Source of the DNA: Bacteroidota bacterium
Lineage (GTDB): Bacteria > Bacteroidota > Bacteroidia > NS11-12g > UBA955
DNA length: 64,000 bases
Direction of reading: 5' to 3'
NCBI GenBank assembly: GCA_018333525.1
Contig: JAGXTF010000118.1
Span: 186,001 to 250,000 of the forward strand
Part shown: one piece after another, positions 36,073-44,108 of the stretch
Position numbering within the stretch: the first letter of the stretch is position 1
Layout: the number at the start of each line of letters is the position of its first letter
Notes under the pieces: model-generated
What the model was told of the DNA's origin: nothing
The model's database searches: none
Seen by the model: the letters and a program-made list of their open reading frames with translations, nothing else
Program-made: the position numbers and the translations under genes

Positions 36073-39000
36073 TCAATATCCCCCTGAATTCTTAAATATC
36101 TGCATTTTTTCTTTTTGAACCAATTCCTGGTATTTTTTCCAGTCATTTTCAAAAAAGCGATTCACTTTTTGCATCACTATTTCGGTTTGTTTTTCAGCAT
36201 TATTTAAGGCATTCAGACAGTTCTCTCCCGGATCTGCATCGGAGGTGATAAATCCAAACGCAAGACCCAGATAATCATTTAAGCGTTGGGTAATTTCTTC
36301 ATAATACCTGACATCTTTATCCTGAATGAATAACAATTTCAGCATCGCAATGCTGTCTTTCATTCTATTGCCAAATTTTACAATTTGCGATTTTGTACTA
36401 TCGCCTTCAAAATTTTGTGCTGCAATATTTTTGATGGTTTCTTCTGCATTTTTTAATCCTTCAAATGCCAGAAAAGCGCGATCGGAATTCTTTTTCAAGC
36501 GGGAATATAATTCCTTTCTTTCCAATTCATTTCCGGAATTCCAGGTGTTATTCTGCAAATCAAAAACTTCCATTTCCGCACTGTCTTTCAGCACTCCGGC
36601 ATTTATTATTATTTTGTATTTTCCTGGTGCAATCGGCAATCCCTGCGGCAGAATATTTTCTTTTTCCATATTTCTATGAGTTGGAAAACGAATGCCATCA
36701 GAAGTCATATTCCACCAAATACGCTTCAATCCGGTACTATCCATTTTGAATTCAAACGTTCTTATTTTTTCACTTTTTGAATTCCATACAGTAGCTGTAA
36801 ATGTAGTTTTTTCCCATTTATTGGTTTTGGAATTTCGATTTACTTTGGCATAAACAGTCACAGGAACCCCAAAGTTTTTATTGTCGCCTTCAAAAGTGGC
36901 GTCAGCCCCAAAACGCTCTCCTTCCGGACGGGTGTAGGCAGCAAGATAACCATGACCTGCGCTCAAAATCTGAAGCTCTTTTTTGGTTTTGTTTTCTGCC
37001 ATTTTTCGGAAGACAGAAATATCGTCGAATACAAAAATGCTTCTTCCAAATGTTCCCAAAATTAAATCGTTTTCCTTTTCCTGATACACCATATCCTGCA
37101 CTGGACATGATGGCATTCCGGAAGTCCATTTATTCCATTTCTCGCCTCCGTTAAACGAAATAAACAAGCCGTGATCAGTTCCCAAAAAAATGAGATTGGG
37201 CTGCAGCTGATCCTGATATACACTCAGGCAATGCCCGGAAACTTTGGTTGCATCTGCCATTTTCTTCCAGGTATTTCCATAATCCGTACTGTGGTACAAA
37301 TAGGGTTGCCAGTCATTTTGCCTGTAATTGTTCATCACCACCCAAATATCACCTGCATTTTTGTTGGAAACCTGAATAAAAGGAACCCAGGCATTTTTGG
37401 GTGCACCTATTATTTTTGGTGTGAGATTGGTCCAGTTGGTACCTCCGTTGCGGGTCATTTGCACATTGCCATCATCGGTTCCCACATAAATCACATTGGT
37501 GTCTGACAAGGAGGGAGTTATTGTAATAATGGTACAATAATTTTCTGCATTGGTAGCGTCAATGGTAAGACCACCACTTTCTGCCTGATGCAGTTTGGAA
37601 GTATCATTGGTACTTAAATCAGGTGAAATTATTTTCCAGCTCAAACCATTATTATAAGATTTGTGCAAATATTGGCTGCCATAATACAATCCATTTTCCA
37701 AAACAGGATGTGCCGCCATTGCCGCATTCCAATTGTATCGCAGCATTTTACCTTCCGGATGCACCGGTTGTATGGATTGCGATTTTCCTGAAATTAAATC
37801 GTAAAAATAAACATTGCCACCCTGCCATGCTGCATAGCCTTTTTCGTGATTGTGGCGCAGCGGAATAACATCAAAACCATCTCCAAAAAGCAATTCTTTC
37901 CAATCCGAATTGCGAATTCCACCCTCTGTAAAAGTAAACCCGGGCCCTTTCCAGGAGCCGTTGTCCTGAAGTCCTCCATAAATATGATATGGAATTTCAT
38001 TGTCAACATTTACATGGTAAAATTGCCCTACAGGTAAATTGTTGATGTAACGCCAACTGGTTCCACCGTCGGTAGAAATATTAATTCCCCCGTCATTTCC
38101 ATCCAGCATTAATTTATTATTTTCCGGATGTATGTAAAATGCATGGTGATCCGGATGTACATGGTTCCAATCCAAAAACGTAGACCAGGTTTTTCCCCCG
38201 TCTATACTGTGACTTACCTGACTCCAGATACTGAAAATATGATTTTCATTTTTTGGATCCACATATATTTCGTTGTAATAAAAAGGGCGATTTCCAATAT
38301 TTTCTTCATCGGAAATTTTATTCCAATTGCTTCCACCATCTTCACTTTTGTATAATTCCAATTTTGCACTTTCCACAATTGCATAAATTTTATCGGGATT
38401 GGAATGTGAAATTGCGATTCCAATTCTTCCCAAAATACCTTGTGGCAGTCCGTTATTTTCTCCGAGTCTGGTCCATGTTTCTCCACCATCCAAAGTCATA
38501 TAAAGTCCACTGCCTTTTCCTCCGGAACGAAAGGTGTAAGGTTTTCTCTGATAATCGTACATGGCTGCAAAAAGCTTGTTGGGATTGGATGGGTCCATCA
38601 CCAAATCTGCACAACCGGAAAATTCGTTGGTGAACAGAGATTTGGACCAGGTTTTACCGCCGTCTTTGCTTTTATATACACCTCGGTCCTGCGAGGAGCC
38701 CCAAATACTGCCCATGGCACCCGCATAAATTATATCGGGTTCCGAAGGATGTAAAAGAATTCGGTGAATGGTTCTGGTATTTTCCAGTCCCATATTTTTC
38801 CATGTTTTGCCTGCATCCGGACTGAAGTAAATTCCTTTGCCACTGTTGTGACTATTCCTCGGATTTCCTTCTCCTGATCCGGCCCAAATCAGCGATGGAT
38901 TGTTTTGATTTACCGCTACTGCTCCAATACTCGCAACATCCATTTTGTCGAAAATGGCGGCCCAGGTGAGACCTCCGTTGGTGGATTTCCAAATGCCACC

Positions 39001-39183
39001 GCTTGCGGTTCCGGTATACATCATATTGGGATCCTTTTCTACCACAGCAATGGATGTTACCCTGCCACTCATGCTGGCAGGTCCTATAGCCCTTGGTTTT
39101 ATCGTTTGAAGTAATTCCATTTCAGAGCTTTGCGCCATGGCATTCAAACTGCCACAGAACAAGAGAAGGAGCAGGTATCTCAT
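36073..39183 (-). CDS. Secreted Asp-box (sortilin/VPS10-like) beta-propeller protein
   Basis: A 1036-residue exported protein. The signal peptide is MRYLLLLLFCGSLNAMAQ. Residues about 25-720 contain at least eleven Asp-box repeats of the form S-x-D-x-G-x-T-W, for example STNGGLTWAAI, SKDGGKTWSKS, SEDGGSNWNKI, SIDGGKTWSTF and STDYGNTWKKM, which indicate one or two large beta-propellers. A beta-sandwich region and a C-terminal helical segment follow. Family members are usually annotated as glycosyl hydrolases, but no catalytic residue set can be assigned from the repeats alone. There is no T9SS tail, so it is probably periplasmic or outer-membrane associated. ATG at 39183 is preferred over TTG at 39192, because a TATTTTTG box occupies 39190-39197. 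Confidence 0.85.
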   Translation of the reverse strand: MRYLLLLLFCGSLNAMAQSSEMELLQTIKPRAIGPASMSGRVTSIAVVEKDPNMMYTGTASGGIWKSTNGGLTWAAIFDKMDVASIGAVAVNQNNPSLIWAGSGEGNPRNSHNSGKGIYFSPDAGKTWKNMGLENTRTIHRILLHPSEPDIIYAGAMGSIWGSSQDRGVYKSKDGGKTWSKSLFTNEFSGCADLVMDPSNPNKLFAAMYDYQRKPYTFRSGGKGSGLYMTLDGGETWTRLGENNGLPQGILGRIGIAISHSNPDKIYAIVESAKLELYKSEDGGSNWNKISDEENIGNRPFYYNEIYVDPKNENHIFSIWSQVSHSIDGGKTWSTFLDWNHVHPDHHAFYIHPENNKLMLDGNDGGINISTDGGTSWRYINNLPVGQFYHVNVDNEIPYHIYGGLQDNGSWKGPGFTFTEGGIRNSDWKELLFGDGFDVIPLRHNHEKGYAAWQGGNVYFYDLISGKSQSIQPVHPEGKMLRYNWNAAMAAHPVLENGLYYGSQYLHKSYNNGLSWKIISPDLSTNDTSKLHQAESGGLTIDATNAENYCTIITITPSLSDTNVIYVGTDDGNVQMTRNGGTNWTNLTPKIIGAPKNAWVPFIQVSNKNAGDIWVVMNNYRQNDWQPYLYHSTDYGNTWKKMADATKVSGHCLSVYQDQLQPNLIFLGTDHGLFISFNGGEKWNKWTSGMPSCPVQDMVYQEKENDLILGTFGRSIFVFDDISVFRKMAENKTKKELQILSAGHGYLAAYTRPEGERFGADATFEGDNKNFGVPVTVYAKVNRNSKTNKWEKTTFTATVWNSKSEKIRTFEFKMDSTGLKRIWWNMTSDGIRFPTHRNMEKENILPQGLPIAPGKYKIIINAGVLKDSAEMEVFDLQNNTWNSGNELERKELYSRLKKNSDRAFLAFEGLKNAEETIKNIAAQNFEGDSTKSQIVKFGNRMKDSIAMLKLLFIQDKDVRYYEEITQRLNDYLGLAFGFITSDADPGENCLNALNNAEKQTEIVMQKVNRFFENDWKKYQELVQKEKMQIFKNSGGY

Positions 39184-39189
39184 ATTTGC

Positions 39190-39197
39190 CAAAAATA
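39190..39197 (-). promoter_or_regulatory. -7 box TATTTTTG of the Asp-box gene
   Basis: An exact TAnnTTTG match on the minus strand, ending 6 nt before the ATG at 39183. It overlaps the alternative TTG start and so argues against it; a leader of about 2 nt is predicted. Confidence 0.5.
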
Positions 39198-39368
39198 TAA
39201 ATATTTTACAACAAACAGTGGTATTTCAGACCAAAAGGGATTTGAAATGGTTGAAAGATATTTATCCTTAAAATGAATTAGTTGGAAGAATATTTGCGAT
39301 TTTCAAATACCGGATTGTATGTTTTCGATTTCTTCAAAAACCATTTTCGTTGCAAACTGTTCCTTGAT

Positions 39369-39376
39369 TACTTTCG
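39369..39376 (+). promoter_or_regulatory. Possible -7 box TACTTTCG of the metallophosphoesterase gene
   Basis: One mismatch from TAnnTTTG, ending 7 nt before the ATG at 39384. The spacing matches the other short-leader promoters of this window. Evidence is moderate only. Confidence 0.3.
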
Positions 39377-39383
39377 CAACGAC

Positions 39384-40691
39384 ATGAGCCAAAACCTCAA
39401 ATTTCTAATCATTCTCAGCACTATTTTTCTTGCAATCGACTTTTATACCTGGCAGGGAGTGAAACTGCTTACCCAGGGCTGGAGTGACAAAGGGAAATTA
39501 ATTTTAAAACTGGTTTACTGGGGGTATACCGGTTTAAATCTTTTATTTTTTATGAGCTGGCGCATGGGTTGGTTGCAATTTCCCCATTTGGTGTTGCGCA
39601 TGGTAACGGCCATTTTTGGCATGTTGTTATTTGCAAAATTATTTTGGTGTGTGTTTTTGTTGATGGATGATTTAATAAGATTGGGCAAATGGGTTGGCAG
39701 TTTATTTCAGGGGGCCCCGGAAAATGTGTTGGATTCAGGAGTTGAAAAATCCAAAGGCATCAGTCGTTTGCGTTTTTTGAGTTACCTGGGATTTGGAGTG
39801 GGTAGCACCTTTTTTGGAACCTCTCTTTATGGCATTGCCAGAGGTGCGCATAATTATAAAGTAAGGAAAAGAGATTTATTCATCATTGGTTTACCAGAGT
39901 CTTTTGAAGGACTCAAATTGGTTCAGATTTCAGACATCCATACAGGCTCTTTCTGGGACCGAAAAGCGGTTTCCAGAGGCATTGATATGATTGCAAATTT
40001 GAAGGCAGATATGGTATTTTTTACAGGCGATCTGGTAAATGATCTTGCAGAAGAATTGCATGGATGGAAAGAATTGTATTCTAAAATTAAAGCACCGCTG
40101 GGTGTGTATTCCATTTTGGGAAATCACGATTATGGCGACTACCATCCCTGGCCGGACCACACCAGCAACAAGCCACCGCAGGCAGATAAATCCCATATGT
40201 CACCCATGCAATTAAAAAACCTGGAAAAACTCAAGGAATCGCATGCGGAAATTGGTTGGGATTTGTTGTTGGACGAACACAGAATTATAGAAAAAAACGG
40301 GCATCAAATTGCGGTTTTGGGCGTGGAAAACTGGAGCAGCAAAGCGCGATTTCCAAAATATGGAAATTTAAAATCCGCTTATGCAGGAGCGGAACATATT
40401 CCGGTAAAGCTGTTGCTGAGCCACGATCCCAGCCATTGGAGGGAGGAAGTGGTAAACCAATATTCCGATATCAAGGCCACATTTTCTGGCCACACGCATG
40501 GCATGCAATTTGGAATTGATTCCAAATTTTACCGCTGGAGTCCGGTAAAATATATGTATCCGCAATGGATAGATTTGTACACGGAAAACGAGCAGCATTT
40601 ATACGTAAACCGTGGCTTTGGATATCTTGGATTTCCGGGCCGAATGGGCGTGTATCCGGAGATTACGTTGTTTACGTTGAGGGGGAAGTAA
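39384..40691 (+). CDS. Membrane-anchored metallophosphoesterase
   Basis: A 435-residue protein with three hydrophobic segments in the first 100 residues, a linker, and a calcineurin-like phosphoesterase domain. The metal-binding motifs come in the expected order: QISDIHTG (D184, H186), FTGDLVND (GD at 215-216), LGNHDYGDYHPW (GNHD 246-249), LSHDPSHW, and SGHTHGMQFG. This is the YaeI/YkuE-type arrangement, whose members act on membrane-associated phosphate esters such as UDP-diacylglucosamine. The substrate here is not determined. ATG at 39384 starts directly at the first membrane helix. A longer frame from TTG at 39282 would add 34 residues without family support. It is the last ordinary gene before the AT-rich island. 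Confidence 0.88.
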   Translation: MSQNLKFLIILSTIFLAIDFYTWQGVKLLTQGWSDKGKLILKLVYWGYTGLNLLFFMSWRMGWLQFPHLVLRMVTAIFGMLLFAKLFWCVFLLMDDLIRLGKWVGSLFQGAPENVLDSGVEKSKGISRLRFLSYLGFGVGSTFFGTSLYGIARGAHNYKVRKRDLFIIGLPESFEGLKLVQISDIHTGSFWDRKAVSRGIDMIANLKADMVFFTGDLVNDLAEELHGWKELYSKIKAPLGVYSILGNHDYGDYHPWPDHTSNKPPQADKSHMSPMQLKNLEKLKESHAEIGWDLLLDEHRIIEKNGHQIAVLGVENWSSKARFPKYGNLKSAYAGAEHIPVKLLLSHDPSHWREEVVNQYSDIKATFSGHTHGMQFGIDSKFYRWSPVKYMYPQWIDLYTENEQHLYVNRGFGYLGFPGRMGVYPEITLFTLRGK

Positions 40692-40756
40692 AGGGGCAGG
40701 TTTTATTCCCATCGAAAAATAGCAAAATTACAAATAGTTTTTATTTATGGATAATC

Positions 40757-40811
40757 GACCAATTGTGGATTGGGTTTTTTGGACGGATTGGTCCATCGAC
40801 CTTTTTTAGCT
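40757..40811 (+). terminator. Possible terminator after the metallophosphoesterase gene
   Basis: GACCAAT pairs with a later ATTGGTC, and GGTC-CATC-GACC is a small hairpin just before a run of six T residues. Stem strength is modest, so this is tentative. Confidence 0.35.
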
Positions 40812-40818
40812 ATCAGAT

Positions 40819-41424
40819 TTAAAATGGAACAATTTTCGAATTATTATCCAATCTGAACGATTTAAAATCGATTAAAGGCGTAATATGTAATTTATTATAC
40901 TTATTCAACAAACTCCTGGAACTATCCAAATTAGAGCAATAACTTGCGGCGATGATGCTTGAAATCCAAGCTATGTTGTTACTTGAACTATCATAATTTT
41001 TGGAAACATAATAAATCTGGCACATTTCGCTTAAATAACCCGGTTCTCCTAACATGTAGTTACAATAGGCATGGTATAAATCGAAATAAATATTTTTTTC
41101 GGTTTTAACAATAACATTTTTAGCCATTTCATATTCTCCTAATCCAATACAGTACTTTATTGTGTTTTCAATGAATATATGATTATTTGGATTTAGTTTA
41201 TTTGCCATGTTCATATAGTAAATAATGCTATCTTTTTTTATTTTGTTTAATTTATATTCACGCATTATATATAAGTACGTTGCTCTATTGTTGTAAGTTA
41301 CGGCTGTCAAGGAATCACTCACAGCGTTTTGTGTCTGAGCATATTTATCATTACAATCGAATGAAATTGAGATTAAAGCTACAGATAATATAAAAGCTTT
41401 CAGATACTTATTTCTGTTTTCCAT
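40819..41424 (-). CDS. Small exported TPR-like protein, function unknown (island gene 1)
   Basis: A 201-residue protein I do not recognise. A signal peptide covers residues about 8-28 (KAFILSVALISISF). The rest is helical with TPR-like spacing (TVTYNNRATYLYIMREYKL-type helix pairs, YYMNMANKLNPNNHIFIENTIKYCIGLGEYEMAKNVI, FDLYHAYCNYMLGEPGYL). Four to five cysteines are in the mature part. Base composition is clearly more AT-rich than the flanking housekeeping genes. Repeat copy A lies 107 bp upstream of its start, as for the other three minus-strand island genes. No homologous domain joins it to those genes except loose TPR similarity to the next one. Confidence 0.65.
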   Translation of the reverse strand: MENRNKYLKAFILSVALISISFDCNDKYAQTQNAVSDSLTAVTYNNRATYLYIMREYKLNKIKKDSIIYYMNMANKLNPNNHIFIENTIKYCIGLGEYEMAKNVIVKTEKNIYFDLYHAYCNYMLGEPGYLSEMCQIYYVSKNYDSSSNNIAWISSIIAASYCSNLDSSRSLLNKYNKLHITPLIDFKSFRLDNNSKIVPF

Positions 41425-41530
41425 ATGGATATTTAGCTGTTTGGCAATAAGTTACATAATATACCCTATTTAAAATGCGATTAGATCCCATAAGTTAAGC
41501 GGGTAACTGAGATAACTGTTGGGCATTTTA

Positions 41531-41570
41531 CCATAAAACAAATTTATGAGAAATTATGGGTATTTTTATA
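41531..41570 (-). repeat. Island 5' element, copy A
   Basis: Shares CATAAAACAAATTTATG with copies C (one change) and D, and with B (one change). The core is the inverted repeat CATAAA-ACAAA-TTTATG. On the minus strand it holds TAAATTTG, an exact -7 box pointing to the gene at 41424. Flanks are more diverged than in B and D. Confidence 0.75.
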
Positions 41571-41661
41571 TAACAGTACAGGGTTATGTTTTTGAATTAA
41601 AGTTTGTTGCTTGGGATTAAAGTGCTACCGTTATCTGATAAAATAATGCCTAAATAAAATA

Positions 41662-42273
41662 TTATTTCAAAGGATACAATGCATTCCAAACCGAGTCGAG
41701 TTTGAAACGTGATTTAACATTTTCAATACCCTGGATTTGCTGTATAGTGGTGTTCTTCTGTTTTAATAATCTTTTATTAGTTTCAATAATATACTTTGGG
41801 CCAAATAAAAAATATTCGCTTATATATTTGTATTCATAGTATATATATGCTTGTTTTTTGTCCATTGGAGGTTCATTATTTAGTTTAGTAATAATCCATT
41901 TGAAGTCTTTTTTTGCATTATTTGTATCCAGTATATTCAGAAATGTCTCGGCTCTTTCATAATGAAATAACACTGATTCTGGATATAAGCGCAACAATGA
42001 GTTATATGTATTAATCAATCCATGGTTATCAGATTTAAAATCTTGAACGCCTTTTAACATTTGCAAACATGAAGCACAATTGGAATCACATTTTAGAGCT
42101 TTTAGAGTTAAAACCTCAATTGTGTCAAGCAGCTTGGACTCTTGTAAACTTGTTAAATTATTAGATTCGCTAAATTCCTTAAAGAGGGCTCTCGCAGAGT
42201 CCATATATTTATTCTTATTGCAATAGTTGCATCCCGTAAAAAATATACCAAATAGTAATACGTATTTCCACAT
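41662..42273 (-). CDS. Small TPR-like lipoprotein (island gene 2)
   Basis: A 203-residue protein from the ATG at 42273. This start is preferred over 42306 because it places a lipobox (FGIFFTGC) at the right distance from the N-terminus (MWKYVLLFGIFFTGCNYCN). The mature part is helical with TPR-like blocks: SLQESKLLDTIEVLTLKALKCDSNCASCLQ, then HGLINTYNSLLRLYPESVLFHYERAETFLNIL and NAKKDFKWII. It has a cluster of cysteines (CDSNCASC). I do not recognise the family. It may be distantly related to the previous gene, sharing size, TPR-like helices and export. Repeat copy B lies 104 bp upstream of this start. Confidence 0.65.
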   Translation of the reverse strand: MWKYVLLFGIFFTGCNYCNKNKYMDSARALFKEFSESNNLTSLQESKLLDTIEVLTLKALKCDSNCASCLQMLKGVQDFKSDNHGLINTYNSLLRLYPESVLFHYERAETFLNILDTNNAKKDFKWIITKLNNEPPMDKKQAYIYYEYKYISEYFLFGPKYIIETNKRLLKQKNTTIQQIQGIENVKSRFKLDSVWNALYPLK

Positions 42274-42370
42274 GTACAAAAAATTTACATTTCGGTTCGA
42301 CAACAACCATACATTTTATCTCAAATTGATAACTTAAAGTCAAATGGGTATCGTGTATAATCTGCTTGGA

Positions 42371-42419
42371 GCTGAACCATAAAACGAATTTATGAGATTT
42401 CGTCCGGAATTTTCTTATA
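42371..42419 (-). repeat. Island 5' element, copy B
   Basis: GCTGAACCATAAAACGAATT and the following TATGAGATTTCGTCCGGAAT match copy D closely. The -7 box here is TAAATTCG, one mismatch. It lies upstream of the gene at 42273. Confidence 0.8.
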
Positions 42420-42632
42420 GCGGGGAGACAGAACGATAATACATTCCAGGCTATGGATCCGTTAGTTTCAGAGAAATGCCGGACGGGATGACGCCAGAGA
42501 ATATGGCTAGCAACCATAAGAGCGGCAATAGAATGAAACCATGGAAATATGTTCGACTATCTTACCAAACTATATTGCGGTAAAGTATAATTGACCGGAC
42601 AAAAGGCTCGTGAAAAAAGCAAATCGGATAGT
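42420..42632. other. Gap with a GC-richer coding-like fragment
   Basis: Between copy B and the next gene. A stop-free stretch of 47 codons on the plus strand (42440-42583) reads YIPGYGSVSFREMPDGMTPE and then ENMASNHKSGNRMKPW, ending at TAA. It has no start codon at its 5' end and is less AT-rich than the island around it. It resembles the end of a broken gene, but I recognise no family. Nothing else is visible. Confidence 0.3.
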
Positions 42633-43022
42633 TTATTTGATTTTGACACTGAAATAGAGCAATGACAATGAAAGAACACCGATGCCAATTACAATAGAAC
42701 TCGAAATAATGAGTACTTTCTTTTTGCCTATTTTATTTATATCTTCAATAGCGGTCCAATAAGCTTTATAGAATTCTTCCCTTAATATAAAAAAGATAAT
42801 ATTCAATACAATATACGTCATCATAACAGTTAAGAACGCGTCCAGAAAAGAGAGATCTGTCCAATTGGACAATCCTGTATAAAAGACTAACTGAAGAAAA
42901 GTAATAAATTTAGGTGCATATTCAAATGGATGTGAAAGAATCCTTGAACCAAAATTCAGGTATTCCAAGTAAAAGAAAAAGTAATATATAAATGTCTTTT
43001 TCTTCATTTTCTTTTTTCTCAT
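42633..43022 (-). CDS. Small polytopic membrane protein (island gene 3)
   Basis: A 129-residue protein with a very basic N-terminus (MRKKKMKKK) and about three membrane segments: FIYYFFFYLEYLNF with the following PKFITFLQLVFYTGL, FLDAFLTVMMTYIVLNIIFFIL, and VLIISSSIVIGIGVLSLSLLYF. Between the last two lies an amphipathic charged helix (REEFYKAYWTAIEDINKIGKKK). By the positive-inside rule the N-terminus is cytoplasmic. No family is recognised. The alternative start at codon 6 is equally plausible. Strongly AT-rich. Repeat copy C lies 105 bp upstream, and its leader shares short blocks with that of island gene 4. Confidence 0.6.
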   Translation of the reverse strand: MRKKKMKKKTFIYYFFFYLEYLNFGSRILSHPFEYAPKFITFLQLVFYTGLSNWTDLSFLDAFLTVMMTYIVLNIIFFILREEFYKAYWTAIEDINKIGKKKVLIISSSIVIGIGVLSLSLLYFSVKIK

Positions 43023-43120
43023 TGTTTATTTCTGGGTGAGTATTTCGGTTTAAAATCCCCTATTTTTTACTGCAAATTGCCGCCATATTGGAAAAAGACT
43101 TCTTTGACGATTTGCGAGGA

Positions 43121-43170
43121 GCTGAGCCATAAAACAAATTTAAGAGATTTAGTTTGGAAATTTTCTATTG
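43121..43170 (-). repeat. Island 5' element, copy C
   Basis: Starts GCTGAGCCATAAAACAAATT and ends TTTTCTATT-like, as in the other copies; the TTTATG arm is changed to TTTAAG. The minus strand carries an exact TAAATTTG box directed at the gene at 43022. Confidence 0.75.
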
Positions 43171-43267
43171 TGGTACAAGAGTGCGCTTTTACGACTTAGG
43201 TTGAATAATTGGGAATCGCATTTACTGTTAAGTAAAATCTTTTCTGAATAAGTCTAAAAGATGAAAA

Positions 43268-43717
43268 TTATCTTTTGAACCAAGAATCACCATTTGACGA
43301 ATTTCGATAACTAATTAGGTCTAAACTATCACCGTTTTTAATGCAGGAAAAACCATAATCCGAATCTGATGGGGCAAATTTTAAGGCAAAACCTCCCTTT
43401 ATCTTTGTTTTAATAGGGTAACCATTTTCAAAATAAATAGTAAAAATATGATTATCTGAGAGTTGTACGTGCGCGTATATGTGCTTCGCAGATGGAATAT
43501 TTGGATTTTGGGCTGAGTCTTTATTTCGCATGAATATTCTGAAAGACAACGTATCCGAGTAACTTTGAACCAGGCCGAAATCAACTTTATATTTAAGATT
43601 ATTTACCCTTAACAGGCTATCTATTTTATGCGGTAATCTTATACCTTCCGAACGCTTTTCAATATTATTGAAGGACGTCAGATAAAAAAATAGAAATGAA
43701 ATTGTTATTACTTTCAT
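43268..43717 (-). CDS. Small exported protein, function unknown (island gene 4)
   Basis: A 149-residue protein with a short N-terminal signal-like segment (VITISFLFFYLTSF). The mature part looks beta-rich: YKVDFGLVQSYSDTLSFRIF, AKHIYAHVQLSDNHIFTIYF, then a GFALKFAPSDSDYGFSCIKN block. I recognise no family. It is AT-rich like the other island genes and shares no clear sequence with them, yet its upstream region contains copy D 91 bp from the ATG. The leader also has TGTTTATT next to the start and ACTGCAAATT (plus-strand sense), both also present in the leader of island gene 3. Confidence 0.6.
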   Translation of the reverse strand: MKVITISFLFFYLTSFNNIEKRSEGIRLPHKIDSLLRVNNLKYKVDFGLVQSYSDTLSFRIFMRNKDSAQNPNIPSAKHIYAHVQLSDNHIFTIYFENGYPIKTKIKGGFALKFAPSDSDYGFSCIKNGDSLDLISYRNSSNGDSWFKR

Positions 43718-43801
43718 TGTTTATTCATTTAGCTCATGGCCTGCATGTCACTGCAAATTTACCTCGGGAGTCAATTTGGCATCTAAGGAAAACTATCAGG
43801 T

Positions 43802-43850
43802 GCTGAACCATAAAACAAATTTATGAGAATTCGTCCGGGATTTTTCTATT
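43802..43850 (-). repeat. Island 5' element, copy D
   Basis: GCTGAACCATAAAACAAATT followed by TATGAGAATTCGTCCGGGAT and TTTTCTATT. It is the copy closest to B. It contains an exact TAAATTTG box on the minus strand, upstream of the gene at 43717. Confidence 0.8.
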
Positions 43851-43962
43851 TCTGCTTCATGATTTACATGATGAAACACAAGCACCTACCATGGGCGTGT
43901 CTTCTTGTGGAGGCTGGTCGGAGTTTGTTGCCGTTGGTGGTTTGATGGCTGCGCCTGATCAA
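43851..43962. other. Gap with a degenerate third copy of the recX upstream motif
   Basis: ATGATGAAACACAAGCACCT and the following ACCATGGGCGTGTCTTC align with TGATCAAACACGAACACC and AACCGCGGGAACGTCTTC at 43957 onward, and with the same stretch at 44527 onward. No gene is visible here. Confidence 0.45.
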
Positions 43963-44100
43963 ACACGAACACCAACCGCGGGAACGTCTTCGGTTTAGAA
44001 ATGGTGAAAGGTTACGCTTTGGTGCTTGCTGCTGCAAGCACCAAAGCGTAATTTTGATCCCGGAATGAAAAAAACAAATCTGGGATTTGAAGAAGCCGTT
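43963..44100 (+). repeat. Duplicated recX 5' region, extra copy
   Basis: Nearly identical to 44532-44672: one 3-nt indel and about three substitutions over about 140 bp. It contains ACACGAACACCAACCGCGGG, a hairpin with perfect 18-bp arms and a TGCT loop (44012-44051), a TAATTTTG -7 box (44049-44056) and the first 12 recX codons. It ends where the small lipoprotein gene begins. Confidence 0.92.
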
Positions 44101-44106
44101 CAATAA
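44065..44106 (+). pseudogene. Truncated recX start (13 codons)
   Basis: The frame MKKTNLGFEEAVQ then stops. The first 12 residues equal the true RecX N-terminus. The stop codon lies 2 nt before the ATG of the lipoprotein gene, so ribosomes finishing this mini-frame could re-initiate there. Whether it is translated is unknown. Confidence 0.75.
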
Positions 44107-44108
44107 AC

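Noticed and set aside
44012-44051. Hairpin read as an intrinsic terminator
   Set aside because: The T-rich stretch after the stem belongs to TAATTTTG, the -7 box right before recX; in the native copy no gene immediately upstream needs this terminator.
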